A stretch of 10,841 nucleotides of DNA, from contig JACQXT010000067.1 in NCBI GenBank assembly GCA_016208665.1, positions 1,147 to 11,987 of the forward strand. Direction: 5' to 3'. The position numbers and the translations under genes are program-made. Below are positions 6,131 to 10,841 of this stretch, one piece after another (the first letter of the stretch is position 1; each line of letters begins with the position of its first letter). The notes below the pieces were generated by a model. It was not told the origin of the DNA. It did not search any database and saw only the letters and a program-made list of their open reading frames with translations. Source of the stretch: Chitinivibrionia bacterium (GTDB lineage: Bacteria > Krumholzibacteriota > Krumholzibacteriia > WVZY01).

Positions 6131-6604
6131 CTGAACAGGTACGTATGGCATGAGAGCGCCGCGCCGTCTCCGGTCGAGTCGCTGCGCCTGGCCGCGGCCT
6201 ATGATATTCCCCGGGCCGGGGCGCATTTTCTGATCGCCCGCGGCATGACCGACGAGGAAGGCATTCGCGAGTATCTTTATTCGGATCCGAACCGCGTACA
6301 TAATCCATATCTATTCAAATACATGGAGAGGGCAGTTCAAGCTGTGTATGAGGCTATCGCCGGACGGAAGAACGTGCTCATTCACGGCGATTACGATGTC
6401 GACGGGATCTCAGGAACGGCGCTTCTCTATCTTTACCTCGAGGGGTTGGCCGCGAACGTGTACCGCTTTCTTCCGGACAGAAAGAAAGACGGATACGGGC
6501 TGAGGGCGAGCGGGTGTCGCAGTTGGAGCGGTCGGGAGTCGACGTCATCATCTGCGACCATCACGAATTTCCCGCGGGGGCGCCTCCCGCGGGAATCGTC
6601 TTGA
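6131..6604 (+). CDS. recJ: RecJ single-strand exonuclease, N-terminal part (disrupted; locus 6131-7770)
   Basis: RecJ is a 5'-3' single-strand DNA exonuclease of recombination and mismatch repair. The first about 126 residues are genuine: MNRYVWHES-type start, then ARGMTDEEGIREYL, HGDYDVDGISGTALLYLYLEGL (motif I, D87, D89, D91) and FLPDRKKDGYGLRA. After about 6507 the frame no longer encodes RecJ, although it stays open to 6604. The start is a CTG at 6131, eight bases after AAGGAG (6117-6122). No in-frame ATG, GTG or TTG occurs between rnpB and the conserved N-terminus; the nearest upstream in-frame ATG (6029) lies inside rnpB. Between GYGL and DHH about 76 bases are missing relative to E. 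coli RecJ, including the VDxG motif II. The locus as written cannot give an active enzyme. Confidence 0.82.
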   Translation: MNRYVWHESAAPSPVESLRLAAAYDIPRAGAHFLIARGMTDEEGIREYLYSDPNRVHNPYLFKYMERAVQAVYEAIAGRKNVLIHGDYDVDGISGTALLYLYLEGLAANVYRFLPDRKKDGYGLRASGCRSWSGRESTSSSATITNFPRGRLPRESS

Positions 6605-7770
6605 ATCCCCTGCGCGACGACTATACGTTCCCCTTCCTTTCGGGCGCGGGTGTGGCGTTCAAGCTCGTGCAGGCTCTCGGCGAGAGGAATATCATCGGAA
6701 GCCGCAGGGCGGAGGAATTGCTCGATCTGGTCGCCCTGTCCACGATCAGCGATTTGGTGCCGCTCGTCGGCGAGAACAGATATCTCGCGCGGGCCGGGCT
6801 GGAACTGATGAACCTCAATCCTCGTCCCGGCCTGGAGGCGCTCATGAGGCGTTCGGGGTTGTCGGGGCAGGAAATCGATGCGCACGGCATCTCATTCCGG
6901 ATCGCTCCGCGCTTGAACGCTCCGGGCAGGATGGCGAATCCCAAACCGGCGCTTGAGCTGCTGTGTGCGGCGGACGCCGCGGCGGCGGACAAGCTGGCCG
7001 ATGAACTGGAACGGGAAAACGACCGCCGGAAGCTGATGACCGAATTCGTGCACCGCTCGGTCGAGCGCAAGCTGGAAACGAGCGGGCGGGCGGTGCGCCG
7101 GGGAAGCGTCGTGTTTGCCGACAGCGAATGGGACGAGGGAGTCCTGGGCATCGCCGCTTCACGGATCGTCGATACCTACGGGAAGCCGGCGATACTGATC
7201 AGCACGGAAGGAACGCTCGCAAAAGGATCGGGCAGGAGCGTTCCCGGAATCCATCTGAAAGAGCAGTTGGACTCGTGCGGGGATCTGCTCGTGAGGTATG
7301 GAGGCCATGCGCAAGCCGTGGGCCTGACCATCGAGCCGCCGCTCGTCGACACGTTCATCGAGCGGATTTCTTCCCGGCTGGAAGAAGCTTCGCGCTCGCT
7401 TCCGGGCGGCCCCATCCTCACTATCGATGCGGAGCTTTGCCTGGAAGAGTGTTCGATGGAGCTTCTCGATTTTCTCGCGCTGTGCCGGCCGTTCGGCTAC
7501 GGGAACAGGGAGCCGGTGTGGAAGCTGTCGAGGCTCCGGGTGACCGGCGGGACGCGCGTCGGCAACGGCGACCATATGAAACTGAGTTTCGAGGACGGCG
7601 CGGGAACGGGCGGGGAGGCCATATTCTTCAATTGCGGCGCCGTGGACGCGGGCGCGCTGCGCGGAAGGACGATCGACATGGCCTGCACGATCAAACGGGG
7701 CCACTATCTGCACAGATATTACCCTGAGATTCAGACGGCGGATATTCGCCCGTCCGAGCGGCCGCGGTAG
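6514..7770 (+). CDS. recJ: RecJ single-strand exonuclease, C-terminal part (continuation after deletion and frameshift)
   Basis: This frame resumes RecJ with [19 protein letters not shown] (DHH motif III at residues 15-17 counted from the GTG at 6514). It continues with [20 protein letters not shown], the [11 protein letters not shown] segment with a conserved Asp (D80), and a [13 protein letters not shown] block. The DHHA1 domain has [32 protein letters not shown] and [10 protein letters not shown] (residues 262-271). The end has the OB-like RecJ domain ([13 protein letters not shown] and beyond). The GTG at 6514 is only the first possible initiator; it lies in the middle of the DHH domain and has no convincing Shine-Dalgarno site. 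Restoring about 76 bases gives about 572 codons, the normal RecJ length. dtd starts 14 bases downstream. Confidence 0.85.
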   Translation: MSQLERSGVDVIICDHHEFPAGAPPAGIVLNPLRDDYTFPFLSGAGVAFKLVQALGERNIIGSRRAEELLDLVALSTISDLVPLVGENRYLARAGLELMNLNPRPGLEALMRRSGLSGQEIDAHGISFRIAPRLNAPGRMANPKPALELLCAADAAAADKLADELERENDRRKLMTEFVHRSVERKLETSGRAVRRGSVVFADSEWDEGVLGIAASRIVDTYGKPAILISTEGTLAKGSGRSVPGIHLKEQLDSCGDLLVRYGGHAQAVGLTIEPPLVDTFIERISSRLEEASRSLPGGPILTIDAELCLEECSMELLDFLALCRPFGYGNREPVWKLSRLRVTGGTRVGNGDHMKLSFEDGAGTGGEAIFFNCGAVDAGALRGRTIDMACTIKRGHYLHRYYPEIQTADIRPSERPR

Positions 7771-7784
7771 GAAAAGGTGTTCGA

Positions 7785-8105
7785 ATGCGCGCGGTGATAC
7801 AGCGGGTTGGGAGCGCGGCGGTTTCGATCGGCGGCCGGACGGTCGTTTCGATCGAGAAGGGGTTTCTCGTGCTGGCGGCATTCGCGCATTCGGACACGGA
7901 GGAAACCACCGCGTGGTTCGCGCGCAAGATTCCCTCGCTGCGCGTGTTCGAGGATGCGGAGGGGAAGATGAACGTTTCGCTGGAGGACATCAAAGGATCC
8001 ATTCTCGTCGTGTCGCAATTTACGCTCTACGGAGATTGCAGAAAGGGAATCTCTCTCGTGAACGACGGCCCGGTAACGCTCATCATCGAAAAGGATGGAG
8101 AATGA
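7785..8105 (+). CDS. dtd: D-aminoacyl-tRNA deacylase, internally shortened
   Basis: Dtd hydrolyses D-aminoacyl-tRNAs and protects translation from D-amino acids (and Gly-tRNAAla). The N-terminus ([17 protein letters not shown]), [15 protein letters not shown], the catalytic [14 protein letters not shown] motif and the terminal [13 protein letters not shown] (cis-proline motif) are all clear. The protein is only 106 aa, against about 145-150 normally. About 43 residues usually found between RKG and SLVNDGPVT (RRPSF, a helix, and a GxFGADM segment) are absent. The frame is preserved, so both family signatures survive but the fold would lose a helix and strands. AAGGTG at 7774-7779 precedes the ATG. 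The TGA overlaps the next ATG (ATGA at 8102-8105), indicating translational coupling to maf. Confidence 0.87.
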   Translation: MRAVIQRVGSAAVSIGGRTVVSIEKGFLVLAAFAHSDTEETTAWFARKIPSLRVFEDAEGKMNVSLEDIKGSILVVSQFTLYGDCRKGISLVNDGPVTLIIEKDGE

Positions 8106-8698
8106 ATCCGTTCGTGCCTCCCCGGCTTCAAACGGGAATCGTGCTCGCGTCGGGGTCGCCGAGGCGGATCGAACTCATGAAAAGCCTCGGGCTGTCGTTT
8201 ATCGTGGATCCCGCTCATATGAGCGTCGAGGACCAGGAACTGGAATGCCCGCCGCACGATCTGCCGCTCGTTCTCGCTTCGCTCAAGGCCCGCGACGTCG
8301 CCGGGCGGCATCCGCACGAACTCGTCGTCGGAGCGGACACCGTGGTCATCATCGACGGCGAAGTGCTGGAGAAACCGTCCGACGATCGCCAGGCGGCCGA
8401 GTATCTCGAAAAGCTCAGCGGCAGAACCCACGAGGTGATCACCGGGCTTGCGGTGAGGCGGCATGCGGCCGGACTCGAGCTGCGCGAAAAGGAGCGGACG
8501 CTGGTCCGCTTCAATGCTCTCACGCCGCATGAAATCGCGTCCTACGTGGCGTCCGGCGAAGGACGGGACAAGGCGGGCGGCTATGCGATCCAGGGCTTGG
8601 GATCATGCCTGGTGCGATCGGTGAACGGATGCTTCTATAACGTGGTCGGCCTCCCGATCTCCCTGTTGATCGAATTGCTCAAGAGGTGCGGACAATGA
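8102..8698 (+). CDS. maf: Maf-family nucleotide pyrophosphatase
   Basis: A Maf/HAM1-like pyrophosphatase that hydrolyses non-canonical or modified nucleoside triphosphates (dTTP/UTP, or m7GTP, depending on subfamily) and is associated with septum inhibition in Bacillus. The protein is 198 aa. Motifs: [19 protein letters not shown] (P-loop-like SxSPRR, residues about 14-32), [18 protein letters not shown] (catalytic D79), [27 protein letters not shown] and [10 protein letters not shown] chose ATG 8102 because it overlaps the dtd stop and has AAGGATGGAG just upstream; a longer frame upstream only overlaps dtd. The substrate subgroup cannot be assigned with certainty by eye. It overlaps mtnA by four bases. 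It looks complete. Confidence 0.93.
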   Translation: MNPFVPPRLQTGIVLASGSPRRIELMKSLGLSFIVDPAHMSVEDQELECPPHDLPLVLASLKARDVAGRHPHELVVGADTVVIIDGEVLEKPSDDRQAAEYLEKLSGRTHEVITGLAVRRHAAGLELREKERTLVRFNALTPHEIASYVASGEGRDKAGGYAIQGLGSCLVRSVNGCFYNVVGLPISLLIELLKRCGQ

Positions 8699-9798
8699 TG
8701 ATTCCGACTATTGCGATCAAGCGCGGCGCGATCGAGATCATCGATCAGCGGGCGCTGCCGGGAGAGTATCGGATCGTCGCGATGCGGTCGGTGGCGGAGC
8801 TGTGCGACGCGATTACGACTCTTGCGATACGCGGCGCTCCGGCTCTCGGGGTGGCGGCGGCCTTCGGGCTGCTGCTCGCCGTGGAAGAGAGATGGGGCGC
8901 GGACGGCGAATACTTTTTTGACGAGGACGGCGAGCGAGCCGCGTCGTTTGCGGGAAGGGCCGGCATGGACGAGATTCGAGCCGTTCTGGACGGGGCGCGG
9001 GATTCGATCGCGGCAACCCGCCCGACCGCGGTCAATCTGTTCTGGGCGCTGGGGCGGATGGCCGCATGCTACCAGGCCCGCTACGAATCCGCCGAGGATC
9101 TCTTGCGCGCGCTCCACCGGGAAGCCGTATCGATCCATCGCGAGGACAGAGCGATGTCGCGCAGGCTCGGGGAGAACGGGGCTTCGCTGCTGAAAGACCG
9201 CGATTCCGTTCTCACGCACTGCAACGCCGGCGGCCTCGCGACGAGCGGATTCGGCACCGCGCTCGGCGTCGTGTACGCCGCAGTGGAATCGGGCAAGCGC
9301 ATTTGCGTATACGCCGGGGAGACGCGGCCGCTGCTGCAGGGTGCGCGCCTCACGGCGTGGGAATGCATTCAGAGGAAGATACCGGTCACGGTGATCACGG
9401 ACGGCATGGCGGCACACGTGATGAGCAACGGGCTCGTTTCATGCGTCATCGTGGGTGCGGACAGGATCGCCGCCAATGGAGACACGGCAAACAAGATCGG
9501 CACGCTCAACCTTGCGATCATCGCGAAGCGCTACGGCGTGCCGTTCTATGTCGCGGCGCCCTCAAGCACGATTGACTTCTCGATCCGGAGCGGCGCCGGC
9601 ATCGCCATCGAGGAACGGTCTGCCGACGAGGTAAAACGGTTCGCGGGAATGCCCGTCGCTCCGGAGCAGGCTCAGGCGATGAATCCGGCGTTCGACGTCA
9701 CGCCTGCGGAGCTGATTTCAGCGATCATCACCGAGCATGGGGTGCACTATCCGCCGTTCAATGGAGTATGGTCGGCGAGCGCGGGCGGGTCCGCCTGA
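8695..9798 (+). CDS. mtnA: S-methyl-5-thioribose-1-phosphate isomerase
   Basis: MtnA converts methylthioribose-1-phosphate to methylthioribulose-1-phosphate in methionine salvage or related MTA disposal. The protein is 367 aa, normal for the family, and an eIF2B-alpha-like fold is expected. Motifs: [18 protein letters not shown] near the N-terminus, [19 protein letters not shown] (catalytic C176), [49 protein letters not shown] (catalytic D256), and [20 protein letters not shown] near the end. Two adjacent ATGs (8695 and 8698) are possible; the first overlaps the maf stop and is preceded by AGAGGTG (8682-8688). No other salvage gene (mtnP, mtnB and so on) is in the window, so a truncated MTA shunt, as in many anaerobes, is possible but not shown. 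Ribose-1,5-bisphosphate isomerase, an archaeal relative, is the less likely alternative. Confidence 0.93.
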   Translation: MMIPTIAIKRGAIEIIDQRALPGEYRIVAMRSVAELCDAITTLAIRGAPALGVAAAFGLLLAVEERWGADGEYFFDEDGERAASFAGRAGMDEIRAVLDGARDSIAATRPTAVNLFWALGRMAACYQARYESAEDLLRALHREAVSIHREDRAMSRRLGENGASLLKDRDSVLTHCNAGGLATSGFGTALGVVYAAVESGKRICVYAGETRPLLQGARLTAWECIQRKIPVTVITDGMAAHVMSNGLVSCVIVGADRIAANGDTANKIGTLNLAIIAKRYGVPFYVAAPSSTIDFSIRSGAGIAIEERSADEVKRFAGMPVAPEQAQAMNPAFDVTPAELISAIITEHGVHYPPFNGVWSASAGGSA

Positions 9799-9831
9799 AC
9801 GCTCATGACGATTGCTGGCACACTTTGTCCG

Positions 9832-9838
9832 AAGGAGG
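9832..9838 (+). promoter_or_regulatory. Strong Shine-Dalgarno site for sod
   Basis: AAGGAGG lies seven bases before the ATG at 9846. It fixes the start over an upstream in-frame ATG at 9768 that overlaps mtnA. It is the best Shine-Dalgarno site in the second half of the window, suggesting high translation. Confidence 0.85.
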
Positions 9839-9845
9839 AACACGT

Positions 9846-10454
9846 ATGGCTGCATCACGATTCTATTCTCTGCCGGCGCTGAAGGTCGGCTACAAGGATC
9901 TCGAACCGCATATTTCGGAGGAGCAACTGCGGCTTCATCATGAAAAGCATCATCAGGCGTACGTGACGGGCGCCAACGGCATTCTGGAGAAGCTCGATGC
10001 CGCGCGAACGAGCGGAGCCGATGTGGATATGAAAGCGACGCTCAAGGAGCTGTCGTTTCATATCGGAGGGCATCTGCTGCACAGCCTGTTTTGGGCGAAT
10101 CTCGCTCCCGCCGGGACGGGCGGCGCGCCGGGCGGTGCGATCGGGAACGCGCTAGAGAAGGAGTTCGGGAGTTTCGACCGGTTCAAGAAGGAGTTCACCC
10201 AGGCCGCAGGTTCGGTCGAGGGTTCCGGATGGGCCGCCCTCAGCTACTGCACGCAGACCGACCGGCCCGTCATCATGCAGATAGAGAAGCACAACGTCAA
10301 TGTCTATCCGGCGTTCAAGATTCTCATGGTGATCGACGTATGGGAGCATGCATACTACCTGGACTACAAGAACGCCAGGCCGAAATTCGTCGAGGCGTTC
10401 TGGAACATCGTCAACTGGAACGAAGTCGATTCGAGGCTCGCCGGTATTCTGTAG
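9846..10454 (+). CDS. sod: Fe/Mn superoxide dismutase
   Basis: Converts superoxide to oxygen and hydrogen peroxide, cytoplasmic (no signal peptide). The protein is 202 aa. Metal ligands are H31 ([12 protein letters not shown]), H79 ([10 protein letters not shown]), D164 and H168 ([11 protein letters not shown]). [18 protein letters not shown] and [10 protein letters not shown] are also diagnostic. The [17 protein letters not shown] and [13 protein letters not shown] region is closer in style to archaeal and anaerobe tetrameric enzymes than to E. coli SodB, judged from memory, so the metal (Fe, Mn or cambialistic) is undecided. The start ATG 9846 has a strong AAGGAGG. It lies 47 bases after mtnA, so it may share that transcript, and I see no clear promoter in the gap. 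It suggests an anaerobe or microaerophile coping with oxygen, or an aerobe. Confidence 0.95.
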   Translation: MAASRFYSLPALKVGYKDLEPHISEEQLRLHHEKHHQAYVTGANGILEKLDAARTSGADVDMKATLKELSFHIGGHLLHSLFWANLAPAGTGGAPGGAIGNALEKEFGSFDRFKKEFTQAAGSVEGSGWAALSYCTQTDRPVIMQIEKHNVNVYPAFKILMVIDVWEHAYYLDYKNARPKFVEAFWNIVNWNEVDSRLAGIL

Positions 10455-10467
10455 CGGGTTTGCAGCG

Positions 10468-10496
10468 GGCGCGCGCCGCCGGGAGGGGAACGCGCC
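10468..10496 (+). terminator. Possible GC-rich hairpin after sod
   Basis: GGCGCG (10468-10473) and CGCGCC (10491-10496) can pair around a 17-base loop, 13 bases after the sod stop. There is no T tract, so termination is doubtful. Confidence 0.25.
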
Positions 10497-10518
10497 GCAG
10501 ATGTGAAGAAGTTCTATC

Positions 10519-10841
10519 ATGGTACAACTGCTCATCGGCAGCGTCGTGCTGAGCCTGATTCATGCGGCCATTCCCAATCATTGGCTGCCCATCATCGCAG
10601 TCGGAAAAGCGGAACGATGGTCCCGCGCCGAGACGCTCTGGATGACGGCGATCACGGGATTCGCCCACACGGCGAGCACGATTCTTATCGGCGTCGTGGT
10701 GGGATTGGTCGGGTATCGGCTGTCCGCGATCGCGGAGTTTTCGACGCACATTATCGCCCCGTCGATCCTGGTCGTGCTGGGCATGATCCTGGTCCTGCGC
10801 GATCTGAGATCGAAGCATCATCACGGCCATCACCATGCGCA
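10519..10841 (+). CDS. His-rich multi-pass membrane protein, possible NicO/UreH-like metal transporter (partial, 3' end outside window)
   Basis: An open frame from ATG 10519 runs off the window after 107 codons. Three hydrophobic segments are visible: about residues 4-28, 40-66 and 78-93. The first carries HAAIPNHWLP (H15 and H21) and the second GFAHTASTILIG (H50). These recall the HxxxxDH-type and GxxHTxST-type metal-ligand motifs of nickel/cobalt transporters (NixA/HoxN, RcnA) and UreH-like proteins. After the third segment a cytoplasmic or periplasmic loop starts with a histidine cluster (H100-H102, H104-H106), typical of metal-handling loops. A role in divalent metal efflux or uptake is inference; the rest of the protein is needed. 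The Shine-Dalgarno site is weak (GAAGAAG near 10505). It follows sod by 64 bases. Confidence 0.7.
   Translation, partial: MVQLLIGSVVLSLIHAAIPNHWLPIIAVGKAERWSRAETLWMTAITGFAHTASTILIGVVVGLVGYRLSAIAEFSTHIIAPSILVVLGMILVLRDLRSKHHHGHHHA

Noticed and set aside
5880..6134. Open frames overlapping the 3' half of rnpB
   Set aside because: The region is explained by conserved RNase P RNA segments; the frames have no homology or Shine-Dalgarno support.
9816..9828. Sigma-54 promoter before sod (TGGCAC then TTGT)
   Set aside because: The spacing between the two elements is three bases rather than five, and TTGC is not matched.

Overview
The window is a dense housekeeping segment of a bacterial chromosome, GC-rich, with every recognised gene on the + strand. 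Gene content and order (3' end of mutS2, dnaG, rpoD, a CAT-anticodon tRNA, a C4 zinc-ribbon coiled-coil protein, an RNase H-like protein, rnpB, recJ, dtd, maf, mtnA, a Fe/Mn superoxide dismutase, then a membrane protein) fit a Gram-negative lineage near Deltaproteobacteria/Desulfobacterota or an allied uncultivated phylum. RpoD carries the long region between 1.2 and 2.1 that is typical of proteobacterial-type primary sigma factors, and the RNase P RNA looks type A. This placement is inference from architecture, not from a search.

Layout. Positions 1-3715 form a replication/transcription block: the Smr-domain end of MutS2, DNA primase and the primary sigma factor (the macromolecular-synthesis arrangement). 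A tRNA with an encoded CCA follows, closed by a strong intrinsic terminator (3821-3854). Positions 3855-4129 have no gene but hold a promoter-like pair, potential RNA hairpins and a second terminator-like hairpin, so this is either an attenuated leader or a small RNA. The zinc-ribbon protein (4130-4846) and RNase H-like protein (4938-5573) follow. Next comes a perfect TATAAT and the RNase P RNA (about 5691-6070). From 6131 to 9798 recJ, dtd, maf and mtnA are tightly packed, with ATGA overlaps at dtd/maf and maf/mtnA; sod follows with its own strong Shine-Dalgarno site. The last 320 bases begin a His-rich multi-pass membrane protein that runs off the edge.

The most unusual observation is a set of lesions in otherwise well-conserved housekeeping genes. 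rpoD has a one-base insertion near 2870 and an apparent 16-base loss at 3645 that removes part of the region 4.2 recognition helix. recJ appears to lack about 76 bases including catalytic motif II and changes frame near 6507. dtd appears to lack about 43 codons near 8048 while staying in frame. dnaG, the zinc-ribbon gene, the RNase H-like gene, rnpB, maf, mtnA and sod look intact. Because rpoD is essential, assembly or sequencing error is the simplest explanation, though real decay or unusual alleles cannot be excluded from the sequence alone. I found no CRISPR array, insertion sequence, prophage or defence system, and no clear new system beyond the unassigned leader RNA.
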